64,000 bases of DNA from Todiramphus chloris collaris. Its lineage: Eukaryota; Chordata; Aves; Coraciiformes; Alcedinidae. Location: contig JANVCC010000049.1 of NCBI GenBank assembly GCA_025345505.1, forward strand, positions 8,991,119-9,055,118, read 5' to 3'. The position numbers and the translations under genes are program-made. Shown piece after piece: positions 1 to 11,527 of the stretch (its first letter is position 1; every line of letters begins with the position of its first letter). The notes below the pieces were generated by a model that saw only the letters and a program-made list of their open reading frames with translations, was not told the origin of the DNA and searched no databases.

Positions 1-3000
1 TGGGGCTGAATGTTTTTCCTGGGGCAATGTGCACTAGTTCAGTTGTTGGACGAGTTTCCTTGTGCTGGGCCACACAAGAGATCTGGGTATCCCTAGGACA
101 AACTCTTCTATCCTTAAGGTGTAGAAGTCTGTGAAGCAGCCTGCACTTGGCCTCCTGGCATCCCACCTCCAGCGCCCAAATGGGAATTCAGCTTCAGCAT
201 CTGTCACCCCAGCTTTGAAAAGCTCAGGCATATTTTCTTCATTCTCACAAGAGACTGGTGAAGGGTTCTCCCTTGTTAGAGGCTCTTGTGCTGTTTGGTG
301 TAAGATCCTGTGACAGAGCTGGTTCAGGGAGGAAAGCTGGCCAGTGTCCCTTCATGATGGTTCTCTGCCACCATATCGGGGCAGTTCCCCAGCCTGGTGT
401 GTTCCTCCTGTCTTGTGAAGGCTTTTTCATGTTTACCCTCATTCTGGTCATCCTGTGTGTGTGTTAGCAGCTTTATCTTCACCCTGCTGTGTAAGCTAGG
501 AATGTGCTGTTTATTCTTCCCATTTGGAAGATGAAAAAGTGAGTCAGAAGAGAAAAAGGGCCACAGAAAAAAGTATTCAGTTGCTCTGTATCTTAAACTT
601 TGATCTGCTGTAATCTTTGAACCTCTTTTTGTGGACTTTGAAAACATGTGCACATCAGAAGGAAATCCTGAATTCCTACACTGGTTTCCTAGCCCTGTAA
701 GCAAATTTTTCCTGTTTGGGGTTTTCCTCTGTGGGGAATTCACAGTGAGCACTCTTTGGCCAGCTATTGCAAACATCTTTGGGATTTCCTCTTCGGAAAA
801 TTCCCATCTTCCCATGTTGCAATCTTGCAGGTCCAGTTCACTCCTGCAATTTCAGTCCTGCCTTTTAAATTGCCTCTGAGACTGAATCTGTCGGTTTGTC
901 TGGTTAGTGCTCTCATTTCAGAGGTAACCTTATCTGATGAGAAAGTTCCCTGGTTTCTCAGTTGTGCCGTGAGGGAGACACAGGCAAAGAAGAAAAACAG
1001 AAATCTGTTCTGCGATGACTGCTCCCTTCCTGCTTTCCCACACTTCACTCAGAATAAATGAGCTCTTGGTCTAATTCCTGATGCCCGACTTGCTCCTCAC
1101 CAATTTCAGGACAAACAAGAGATTGCTCTTTCCAACTGCCTTTGATTTCCTGAAGATGCTGCCAGTGGAAGCAGGCTTAGAGATTTTTTATTTTTTCTCT
1201 CTCAAAATGAGAAGGGTGGGACCTCCTTCTGGCTATACATGAAATTCTTCAAAGCAAAAAGCATTATATCAGATGCAGCAGCAGAACAATCCCATGTGAT
1301 CAGAAAACTGATCAATGGGATGCCTGCTTAATTGGGATGCTTGTCAGATACGAGATTTGGAACAGTGTGCTTAATGGCTCCACACAACAGCTGAATGCTT
1401 CGACATTTTAAAGAGCATTTTCACCAAAAAACTACTGTGTTAAAAACAAACAAGCACCCCCCAAAAAAAACCAACTCCAAAATACACCAAAAAAAAAAAA
1501 AAAAAAAGGCAACAAAAAAACCCCAACCAACCAACCAAATAACCCCAAAGCAACAAAAAGCGTAACAACACTTGACATAGTAGCTTTTCACCACGCTTCC
1601 TGACATGGGATTGAATGTGTCTATGAGTTTGCATCTAAACATTCACTGCCAGATCTTCTTGTGCCACCACTGACATCCATAAAGAGCTGATTCCTGTTGA
1701 ATCAAGAGCCAGGACCCTGATGATGGCTGTTTGATGATGGCACTGCTCGGAGAACTGTGTCCCAGGTGGGCTGCCTGCTGCACGCTGCTCACAGAAGCCT
1801 ACTAGGTGTGAATTAATAGTTGCTAGCGTGAGCTTATTTCTCTGAAGTCTCTGGTTGCTCTCTGATGTTGCTGTTAACTGTTCGTGCAAAGCTGAGAATC
1901 ACATGAATGTTTGGTGCCCCTGATGCAGTTTTAAACAGACTGCTTCATGCGGCACTTTAAAACAAGTCAGACAAGGACACAGAGCAGAGCATTTGCTCAG
2001 CGTGGTGTATCTGTCTAGGAGAGACCTTGGAGAGACTGTGTAGGTGCCAACTAGGAAGACTGGTAAAGTTTGACTATTGAAAGTCCAGATTCATCTTGAC
2101 TGCTGGCTTTGGTTGAGCTGGTCTGCTTTTGCTTCTGTCTCTGTTAGACTGCATAAAAGTCAGGTTGAAGGCAGACAGAGCTGAGCCCTGGCATTGATAC
2201 AGAGACACGTTTTGGTCAGTTCTGTCTCTGGTTTCTCAGATATGGTCACTTTGAGCTCTGTGTGTGCCAAGCAAGACCACCCAAAAAACTCTGCACCCTG
2301 GGCCTGATCCCCACCCTCTCCATCCTGCTTTATCCCTTTACAGCAGTGCGAGACAGACTTCTGGAGCTGTACATGGACAGGCTGCAGCACAGGCTCCAAA
2401 TTGATGTGGTGGAGCATGGTGCTGCTCTGTTAGCTGTGTCTGAACAGGCAGTTGGATAGAGCGTAACAGTGTTTGCACACCTGCTACTGCTACTGCTACT
2501 GCTGCTGCCCTAAGAAGCTGTTTCCCCACTCTTTGTTTTCAAGCTCTTCATCTTTTCTTCCTGTCAAGGTCTTTGTAACCAGGACTGTGTTGACAGCTGA
2601 GTCACCCATGCCCCTGAAGACAACCCAAACTTTAACCCAGTCCTGCAACCTCCAGGTGTATTGGGACCCTTAAACGTATTAAGTCGTTTGGTGAGCAAAT
2701 CACTTGGGCAGGGATGCTTGGAACAAGTGCTTGAGCAGATTCCAACAGATGTTTTGGGCATCCATTTGTTCCATGCAGCAAAAACCTGATCTGTACCTCA
2801 GCCTCTAGTCAGTGGCACTCTAAGAATGAATAAACACATGTAGCCTGGCCTACCAGGGAGCTGGTGTCTGTCAAGAGACAGTGCTGTAGGGCATTAGCAC
2901 CTGACTTTTACACTATAACAGCCCACAGGTGAGATACCATTTGAGCTGGGAGCATGTCTTTGTGGTCTGATTTGGGGAAACTAGCATCTGTGGTGGTAGG

Positions 3001-6000
3001 TATCTGGATGCTTTGGCTGGATTCACACCAGCGTGCTCAGCCTTCACGTTACAGGGGTGGGTTTACATCCAGCCACATGCAGTTGCATTGGAGGGAAACA
3101 CAGGTTTTAGCTTTCCTGAAAAGCATCAATTATGTTTTCAATACCAGGGTCTTCAACCTTGACAGTACAAGATCTTTATCTTCTACATTTCTATCACCAG
3201 ACTGTAATAAAAGCTGCCACTGTTTTTTGTGTGCTTTCCACGTGTAGCTTAGCAGTGACCTGTCTTCCTCCTTCGGGGCATCAGCACCTCTGGATTTATA
3301 CTGCATTGCTTATTTTCAGGCTTTCCCCTTTTAGGGTCTAAAGTAACTTATAATCAACACTTCCCAGCAGAGACAGCCCTTGTATTTGACAGAACACCAG
3401 CCACTCCTCTGCCTTCCTCTTCACACCCACTCTGTATTTCTTCTCTAGCTTTGGCACAATTTCTGTTAGGCAAACTGAATGCAACTTCAGGCTTTTTTAA
3501 CAAAGCCAGCTGTTCCAGGTTCTGTCACCACTGGTGGTAGCAATTTGCCCTTCTCTGGGATGGTTCCTTCTCTCTGCTCACACCTTCAACCGTGTGTCGA
3601 ACCCTTCAACAACTGCTCCTGTGCTTGGGGTGTGTAAGGTGCTCAGAGCTGTTGAAGTCCTTAGCAGCCCTCTGAGATGTATTCTCACAACAGCCATTTC
3701 AGATTTCTTTTTTTTTCCTTTTTTTTTATTCTTGGAACCATTTTAATACTCAGTAAACCAGTCTTGTGAGCTGCTACCAGTCAGAACCCCCCTGCTGTTG
3801 CACTGTAACCTGCTTCCCTCTGCTCAGGAGTTACTGGTAGTGTCTGCATGTGCTCCAGTTAATAAAAGTTACTTTGCAAGGAAACCTGCTCCTGTATTTC
3901 CTGAACTTTCAAGACCTTTAAGGGGGGCAGCAGGGATAAGTGGTGATAATTTCAAGCCCTCTGTTTTGCCCTAGAGCGCCCCAGCAACTAAGTTGAGACT
4001 GTTTTGTTTTTTTTTCCTTAGTGTACAGTCATAATATTGATTTGTCAGCTCTTCTGGCTGAGTGCAATCACAAGAGGTGGATGAGAGGCATGTTGAGGAG
4101 AGCAGTGCTGTTTGGAACAAAAACTAGAGTTGGGTTCTGGCTGCAATGAAGAAACTCACTTGAATTCCCTCAGGACAGGCCTGGCACAGGGGACCTGCAC
4201 AGACGTAAAGGGAGGAGAGATTTGGCTGGCAGCATCTTTATTACTGTTCCTGATGCATGAGCCAGACTGGATTTCCCAATCCAAGACAGGCAGTCAGGGC
4301 TGGCAGTGAGCACAGCCCATCTTTTCCCCTCATCAGCCACAATAAATACAGAGCTCCCTGACGCCAGCTTACAAAGGAGCAGTTTTCAGTGTGCTTAACG
4401 CACTTAGCTTAAAACCCCAGTGCTCCAGGTTTGATGTGCTGAGTGAGGTCTGCTCATTCTCTGGCTGTGCACCTCGTGCGAATGACTGTGTGGCTGCTGC
4501 ATGTCAGCCCCTGCCAGTGAGCAGGGTGTAAAGTAGAGCTGTTGCTTTCAGTCAGCAACACCAGGTACACGGGTCAGGGGGGCAGAAGTGGTTGTGAAAC
4601 CCTGGGAATGCAGCAGCAGATGCCAGGGCATGGAAATGGGGTGAGCAACCAGCGGCAGCAATAAAAAGCCATTCTGCTCCTTCACGCACCCCTCTGCAGG
4701 TCTCTAGCATCACGATTAGATTGTACTCCTCAATTATTCCTCACAGACATCTTTCTTCCCCTTGCATTTGGATCTGTTAGCCCTTGCCTGTAGCGTCCAG
4801 TGAGGAGAGGGGATTCTTCTTTTGAAGAATGGCCTTGGAGATGGGGATTCTGGCTACACAAATGTCCTGGCATCCTCTGCTTGAGCAGTGGGAAGAACAT
4901 CTTCCCTCAGTCTCAGAAATCAGCTAAGTCCTTGGGCTTCCTCCTGGTTGTGTTTAAGCCCACGCAGAGGAATCCTGCCTTAAAGGATCTCCTGAAATCT
5001 TCCCGGAGCAATGTCTGTGCCACACCTGCTCTGTCAGGATACCCAGGACTCCAGCTCTATTAGGTGCTGAAAAAACATAGGGTGGATGTGCACACACGTT
5101 TGTGCAAGTCACGCTGCAACGTTTGGGCTACTACAGGTATGTAAAATAAGTGCTGACAACACATCAGGCCCCAGCATAACCCTGTGCAGACTGGCCAGGC
5201 TAGAGAAGCTCCTTAAAATAGCATTTACAGTGTGAATGGTGACAGAGGTTCAGCAGATGCCACTGTAATTACTTGGTGCTTGCACAGAAGAAAACAGTCT
5301 AATGGATGCTGCCTTCTCGCTAGAGTGTTCAGGGAGTCACAGCATTTGAAGATCCTTAAAGAGCTTTTCTAGCAGCAAAATGTGTAAGATGTCTGGGAGT
5401 CACAGAGAATTGAAAGAAAGAAGAAAATTATTTAATAAAAGGCTGTGGAGTGGAGGATCTCTGGGTGTAATGGTTAAAGTCTCCTATGAGCTGAAGCAGG
5501 GCTTGTCTCAGGCTCAAAAGAAGGGAAATTGGAAATCCCTCCCAGAGAGGCCATTATTTGGTTCTGCTACACTTAAAGCACCCAGCACCACAGCGGGCTG
5601 TGTCTCCTTGCTGAAGAGCAGGAAGTGGGATGTGTGCTGGCAGTCACCTATCATCCCCTCTCCCATCATCTCGGGAGCTGTTTGCTGTCTCTCTGACCTT
5701 AGGAAGGGAGCATCATTAAGCTAAAGATAGGTTAGGACAGCTTGGCTGGTGTTACTGTGGGCCACCTTCTTCCAGATGGCAACAAGCAAACTTTTAACTT
5801 GTGTATGAAAGTACAAGGCTGGAGGTGCTGTTGAGAAGCACCGCTGTCCACGGGTAGTTTCTTTTAGAAGCCCACGGGACTAGAAGTACCAAAATAAAAG
5901 CTGAGGGGATGATATGTGTGGCCAACAAAACTTGGCACTTACTGCCTAGTAGAGTTGGTAGCTACTGAGGGGTAGCATCACGTACTCCTGCAAAGGTGAG

Positions 6001-7303
6001 CAGCTTTTAACTGTAACACAGAGTGCACAGGGGAGCAGGTGACAGAAGGGAAAACAGAAGTGTTTGCAAGCCGTAGGCTGCTTCCGGGGGGCTGCTCACG
6101 CCCCTGCTACAGGAGCACGAGTGCTGCCTTGCAGGCTCTGGTCTTTGGCGTGGGCAGGGCGGACTTTTCGTCATCTGGAATTGGTTTCATTCCCAAGCAC
6201 ACCTCGGATATGGTGCTTTAAAGTCTCACAAGCCCCATGTCTCTAGGGGCTATTCATGGACTTTAAACTGAGCACCTGCTTAGGAGCTTTGTGTGAATTC
6301 TCCTGCCTGTCAGGACGGCCACTCGCTGGACTTTCCCAGACCAGTGCTGCTGGAGCAGTTCAGGCTGGGGAAGTGGCTCTAGCCACTGGTTCTGTAGGTC
6401 TGCTGCACTTGGAGGTCCTGCCTAATGTGATTTTGGGAATCTGAAGCGGCCAAGATCTTTATGGTCCATTGTTCTGACTCCTCATAGGAATGTTGCTCCT
6501 TGCAAGACAAATGGGACCTTGTACTGACCCTCCTGAACCCTCTCATCTGGTATTCTCTGTCCATGTCTCTTCCAAGCCTATGACCCCAAAGGTCTTGCCG
6601 AAGCCATGAGGTCTGGTATGTTGTGACACTAGTAAGTTTGGTGTCCTCTTGCCACCATTCACATGGAGCGTAGGCTTGGGATATTCCTGCAGAATGTTTT
6701 TTGGACGGAGGCTGTTGATGGTCTGAACCAAACCCCAGATGTGCAGAATACCAGAGTTCCAAGCATACTGTAGCAGGGATGCCTCGCCTGGCTCTGAGTG
6801 ATCCGCCAGGTCTACCTGAGCCACGCTAGCAGTGATAACATGGAGCTCAGTGCAGGCTAATAGTGAATTCAGCCGTGTAGCTAATGGGGTTACCTGCTCC
6901 CAGGTCCTGAAGCTGCAGCTTGCCTTGGGGTCTCTGGACAGCGTTGTGGTGTAGACATTTAGAAGCTGCGACAGTTATTTGGGAGCGAGAATTCTGTTTA
7001 ATTTGGGCCTGCCCTAATTGCGGGCATGAAATCCTTAATTGTGTCATTAAACTATAAAGTTCATCAATATGCTTGATCTGACAACTAAAGATGCCTTGTG
7101 TTCAGGATGAGTCACAAATCTGTGAGTCAGGAGAAGCAAATGGATCACAAGTAAATGGCGGTAAATGAATAGAGTGGGGAGCGTGGCATTTTGGTGGTGC
7201 TAATCAAATTGTCCAAAAGGATTGAAGGGATGCAAGGCTTTGATGGGTAATCCAAGACAGAGCTTTTAAACTGATACTTTGTTTTGCTTCTTTCTATACA
7301 CAG
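1..7303 (+). other. MBNL3: MBNL3 intron (partial), no exon seen
   Basis: This 7.3 kb lies upstream of the first recognisable exon and is presumably intron. I looked for the exon carrying ZnF2 (CKYLHPP-type motif) and did not find it in any frame. Contents are non-coding: an A/C-rich low-complexity tract near 1.44-1.56 kb, a short CTGCTA/CTGCTG tract near 2.48 kb, T-rich runs near 3.7 kb, and scattered short ORFs with no recognisable domain. A 127-codon minus-strand ORF at 6379-6762 has no known motif and is treated as chance. Confidence 0.7.
1441..1560. repeat. A/C-rich low-complexity tract
   Basis: The tract has a run of about 19 A's followed by AACC/CCAACCAACC units. It could be a decayed retroposon tail, but no flanking element or target-site duplication was identified. 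Confidence 0.7.
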
Positions 7304-7504
7304 ACAACGTTTCCTGTGACTCCATCGCTTGCAACGAGCCCCACAATGGCTTTCAGTCCCTACCTGAGTCATGTTTCTCCTGGGATGGGCTTGGTTCCTG
7401 CAGAGCTTTTACCAAATACTCCTGTCCTGGTTTCCGGAAACCCTACTGTTACAGTACCAGGAGGCTCTGCTGGGCAGAAACTGATGCGTACGGATAAACT
7501 GGAG
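7304..7504 (+). CDS. MBNL3: MBNL3 coding exon: linker between zinc-finger pairs
   Basis: The exon is 201 nt, 67 codons, entering and leaving in phase 0. It begins with residues [13 protein letters not shown] after the acceptor TATACAG and ends with KLMRTDKLE before donor GTATTT. It encodes the proline- and hydrophobic-rich linker between ZnF1/2 and ZnF3/4, including [21 protein letters not shown], close to human MBNL3 and less like MBNL1 or MBNL2. In the family this linker helps arrange the two zinc-finger pairs for binding spaced YGCY motifs. The last residues join directly to VCREFQ of the next exon, as in all MBNL proteins. Upstream partner exons are outside the window, so the full protein cannot be built from this sequence alone. 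Confidence 0.93.
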
Positions 7505-8837
7505 GTATTTGGACGTCTGATACAATATTGCTGATGGGAACAAACAGGACACCCGGTCCCAGCTGTTACTCTCTGCTAGAATGACCTGGTGCATCACAGT
7601 GCAGAGTTTAACTTGCAGCTTTCCTGACACAGGGCTGCTGCTCTCTGCTTGAGCAGACTCTTTTGCAGGGTTTGATCTTAAATCCTTGGAAATTACTGGA
7701 AATTTGGGAGCACTTACTCTTCTGATTTCAGTGGGCATTAGAGCATGGTTGGGATTGTTTTCTCTGTGTGATCTGTCTCATTTAAAAACATGCAAGTACG
7801 TGGTCTGTCCTTTCACTGAGTTGAGTGGGGGACATTTTGGAAGTAACGGGCGCTTCCCTTGTCCAGGGATGGGCTTACTGAGCTTTTACAGAAAGCTTTA
7901 AGCATTCCGCTGTTGGGAGTGGTGAGTATGGGGCACTGGAAAACTGTTTCCTTCCCTCTAGTTGGCTGGGCATGCTGTGACTTAGAGTTGGAGGAGTTGT
8001 AAATGTCTTTCAAACCCTAATGAGAGGCTCTGCAGGAGATAAGGGCAGAGGACCTGAATTCAGAGGCTCCTGCAGGTGTAAATTATAACACAGGAAGGAA
8101 GTGGAGAAGGGTATAATTTCAAAACACATTGTTTTGTGTTATGTACTTTATATTGCCCTGCTGACATCTTACCTTTCCCCACACTCAGTCTGATACAAAC
8201 CCCTTTTCTCTGCCTTTGATGCTTCAGTGCTAATTACTTAGAGGATCTGCAGGATCTTTGTAAAGTTTGCAATTTTGGCACCACCTTATGAACACGGTGC
8301 AGTGTAATCATTTGCACTGGCATGTAATGCCAGGGTCAGAGTTTTATTATGCAGGGCAGTGAGACTATTTATGTGAAAGAGGCTTCTCATATTTAAGAAA
8401 AGGTACTTGTTGTAAATAACAGCAGCATGCAACATTCTGGGTTAAATGTTGTACCCAAGAGCAAGCTCTGTAGCAAATACATAATCCAGGTAAAACACAC
8501 ATGACAGAGTTATTAACATTTAAGCTTTAGAGGCAGGGGAGGAATCCTGTGTTCCAAAAGCTCTGGCCAAATGACATTGACTTTCTGAGGTCACTTTCTG
8601 CACAAAGTCATTTGGTAATTTGCCTTGGTAATGCTGTGGGGTTTTTCATACCCTGAAAGCAGTTGTGATCAGTCCCAGTTGCCCCAGTGACTGTTGGTAT
8701 ACGTGCTACACAAGATGAGCGTGGGTTTAGAATACACACATGGTTTTAATGTGGCCAACTGAACCGATATTCTGTGCTGAAAATACTGAATGAAGAGTAA
8801 CTTTATCTTCTGTTCAACAATGTGACTTTCTTTTAAG

Positions 8838-9074
8838 GTTTGTCGAGAGTTTCAGCGTGGAAATTGCACACGTGGTGAGAATGATTGCCGCTATGCTCAC
8901 CCTATAGATATTGCAATGATAGACACAAATGAAAATACTGTTACAGTTTGCATGGATTACATCAAAGGTCGATGCTCTAGGGAGAAATGCAAGTACTTTC
9001 ATCCCCCTGCACACCTGCAAGCCAAAATCAAGGCAGCTCAACACCAGGTGAACCAGACAGCTGCAGCTGCAATG
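8838..9074 (+). CDS. MBNL3: MBNL3 coding exon: zinc fingers 3 and 4
   Basis: The exon is 237 nt, 79 codons, phase 0 at both ends, with acceptor TTTTAAG and consensus donor GTAAGT. It contains two CCCH fingers: ZnF3 at exon residues 2-21 with CX7CX6CX3H spacing (C2, C10, C17, H21), and ZnF4 at 38-55 with CX7CX4CX3H spacing (C38, C46, C51, H55). These are the diagnostic spacings of muscleblind proteins, and all eight zinc ligands are present. Each finger pair recognises GC steps in YGCY RNA motifs. The exon ends in an Ala-rich stretch (NQTAAAAM) like human MBNL3. The sequence [14 protein letters not shown] favours MBNL3 over its paralogues. Confidence 0.97.
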
Positions 9075-9861
9075 GTAAGTGGAGCTCTTCTCAGTCTGTG
9101 TTTCCAGGCACAGAGATTTCATTTGTGTCATGTGTTGCTTGTGGAAAAGTAGAGTGCTTTGTAAATGGCTGACTAGAGAGCTAAGAGCATGTGTGCGGTA
9201 TGAAACCATCTCTTCACCCTTTCTGTGTGCTCACCATAGCATGAAGCCATGAGTGGTGCAGTACATCTCACCAGTTAGGGACAAGGTGGCGAATCCTGTG
9301 ATTTTCTGACATGACATCGTGACATGGTGTGAACACAAGTACAGCAGCACTTGGAACCAACACCTTCCCTGGCTGGGTTGTAGGTGTCAGTTTAGCTGCC
9401 TCGGTACACAACAAAAGCGAAGCCTGCCGATTCCATAATACATCCTTTGCAGGGATACTGGCCCGTTAAAGTCAGTAGCAAATTTTCCACTGACTTAAAA
9501 GCAGGCAAGATACCAGTTGTTCAAGCTTAGCAAACTAGTGCCTGATACCTTTGCCAAGGCTTAGTGAAATGACAAGACTCAAACCGAGGGTGTCTTCCTG
9601 ACCTTTTTCATCTTTTGGACTGGGTAGAGATGGTCCCACCTGCATTTTAATTTGAATTGTGACTTCTAATACCTGGAATTCTACAAATGAGTCAAGGAAG
9701 ACTTACCGGATAAAGTTCCTAGCTGGAGTTAACGTTTGCCATTCTGTTGGGTTCAGTTTAACGGCACCTATTTGCTCCAGAGATGTGAGCTGGGATGCTC
9801 AGTCTGGGGAGGGAAGAAGAGTCCCAGGGGGATCTTTCCCATGTGTATAAATTCCTGATGG

Positions 9862-10146
9862 GAGAAGTAAAGAATATGGAGGCAGACTCTTCTCTGTGCT
9901 GCCCAGTGAAAGAACAAGAGGCAATGGGCACAAATTGAGATTCAGGAAGTTCCATTTAAGCATGATAAAAAACTACTTTACCATGAAGGTGATCAAACAC
10001 TGCAACAGGTTCCTCCATCCTTGGGGATTCTTAGAAGCTGCCTGCCCACAGACCTGAGCAGGCTGCTTTAGTTGACGCTGCTGTGAGCAGGGTGTTGGTC
10101 TAAGTGATCTTCAGAGGTCCCTTCCAACCTCACCTGTTCTGTGATA
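9862..10146 (+). repeat. CR1 LINE 3'-end fragment, sense orientation
   Basis: The sequence matches the avian CR1 3' end. It has GGAGGCAGACTCTTCTC, then GCCCAGTGAAAGAACAAGAGG, then the terminal AAGTGATCTTCAGAGGTC followed by CCCTTCCAACCTCACCTG and TTCTGTGATAA. It is 5'-truncated, and no reverse transcriptase reading frame remains. It sits in the MBNL3 intron after the ZnF3/4 exon. It is the main evidence for an avian (or other sauropsid) source. Confidence 0.92.
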
Positions 10147-10894
10147 ATTTTTTTAATATATGTTTTTTTAATAACTAATATTATGAAGGCTCTTGCTTCT
10201 CCTTTGATTTAGAAATAAAGCTACTAAATCTTTTCTAAATATCTTTGTTTTTAAAGGCAGTAAAAAAGGTTGCTTTTCATTCATGGTAAAATGTAACATA
10301 AAACCAGGACAATTTAATGCAAAACCAGCGTGATTCTAGAAACTAAAGAACTGCCCTCCTTGTAGCATCAATATTACCTGGAATATAATTTGAAGAACCA
10401 ATTTATACTTCAGTGTTTATTTGTCCTGCAGAGTTTATTTATTAGATTTTTTTTAATATATTTTTATTATTGTTGAAGCAAGAGCCCTGCTTTGTTGAAA
10501 AACGAACCTTCTGAAATGAAACTCTTCTGTTTTTTCCAACTGAATCTTTACTTTTTCACTAATTATCTAGGACACTGCTATTTAACCAAAGCCAATGCAT
10601 GTTTTATTCATGCTGCTGGCTTCTCTTAAAAATGTAATTAACCTTATTTGTGAGCTGTTAACTAGAACTTTTAAAATATTTATTGATGGCTTGTTGCGTC
10701 ACCCCTGCTACCAAAACAATTTACATTATTCATTGGCTTTTCAAGGTTTGATGCATTTACTGTACCTGTTGAGGAATAAGACTTTAATAAAGGGAAGAAT
10801 GGTGCCCAGTTTTCTTGGATCAAAAAAACATATGCCAGGTGTACCTTCTAAAATAGATTTGGAATGACTTCAAATCTAGATTCAGAAGATACTT

Positions 10895-11065
10895 CTGAGG
10901 GACCCGATCCTGCAGTTATTTTGCATGCACAAGTAGTAGCTTCACTCACTCCTGCTTGGCTGAAATCAGTGCAGCACAGTCGGGGGAACTGGGTCAGGCT
11001 CAGTCCCCAGTTCAGGATGGCACTTAAGCATGTGCTTGAACCCCGCTTCTTTACTGGTAGTCCTT
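10895..11065. repeat. Ancient degenerate amniote interspersed repeat (candidate)
   Basis: Motifs such as GACCCGATCCTGCAGTTATT, GGCTGAAATCAGTG and CACTTAAGCATGTGCTTGAA resemble a dispersed, partly palindromic element common in turtle, crocodile and bird genomes. I recognise the pattern but cannot name the family without a repeat library. It is intronic in MBNL3. Confidence 0.45.
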
Positions 11066-11284
11066 CCCTTGGCACAAGTGCTCCTGCATGGTGTGTAGCT
11101 GCAGGATTAGGGCTGAAGCCCAGAGCAAGTCCACTTGCAGGTGCTAATTCCTGAGTGCACTGACCTGCCGCACTAACCGCAGTGAAGATGCTCTAAAGAA
11201 TGTGTCCCTTGATGACATTTCTTTACTTTTAAAACTTACCGAGGCAAAATAGCTGACTAGCTGCTAGGCCAGGTAATTACTCAG

Positions 11285-11473
11285 CCACCCCCCGTTGTGC
11301 ATGCCTCATCTTTTAAATATATTGTATAATGCATTCATGCGCTTTTTTTTTTCTCTTCATCTCCCAAAAATGTTGCTCTCTCTTGACACACCTCTGCTTG
11401 CTGTTTTTGTTACTGTGCTTGCCCCCCCCTCCCCGGCCCATTGCCATCATCTGCTCGCTGCCTGCTAATTAAG
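11285..11473 (+). promoter_or_regulatory. MBNL3: Splicing control region of 54-nt exon: 187-nt AG-free zone with YGCY cluster
   Basis: From the CAG ending at 11284 to the acceptor AG at 11472-11473 there is no AG dinucleotide (11285-11471). Such AG-exclusion zones mark introns with a distant branch point. The last 90 nt carry about ten YGCY motifs (TGCT, TGCC, CGCT), the binding site of MBNL proteins themselves. In MBNL1 the equivalent intron segment is strongly conserved and mediates repression of the homologous exon by MBNL protein. By homology this segment is inferred to be an autoregulatory element. A poly-T run (11343-11352) and a C-rich run precede the acceptor. Confidence 0.75.
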
Positions 11474-11527
11474 ACTCAGCCAGCTGTCAGATCACTGAAG
11501 CGACCGCTCGAGGCAACCTTTGACCTG
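11474..11527 (+). CDS. MBNL3: MBNL3 54-nt alternative exon (nuclear-localisation exon)
   Basis: The exon is exactly 54 nt, 18 codons, phase 0, with acceptor AATTAAG and donor GTACTT. It encodes TQPAVRSLKRPLEATFDL, matching the MBNL1 alternative exon TQSAVKSLKRPLEATFDL. The KRPLEA segment is part of a bipartite nuclear localisation signal that acts with KR residues encoded downstream (LPKRPAL here). Inclusion in MBNL1 and MBNL2 shifts the protein to the nucleus and is high in fetal tissue. Skipping leaves the frame open. It was too short to stand out as an ORF. Whether it is used in MBNL3 of this species needs RNA data, but exact length, phase and residues make it secure as an exon. Confidence 0.93.

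Noticed and set aside
4380..4450. Possible tRNA-like segment
   Set aside because: No consistent A-box/B-box pair and no cloverleaf could be drawn.
6379..6824. 127- and 93-codon overlapping minus-strand ORFs
   Set aside because: I considered a retroelement remnant, but no reverse transcriptase, integrase or gag motif, LTR pair or primer-binding site was seen.
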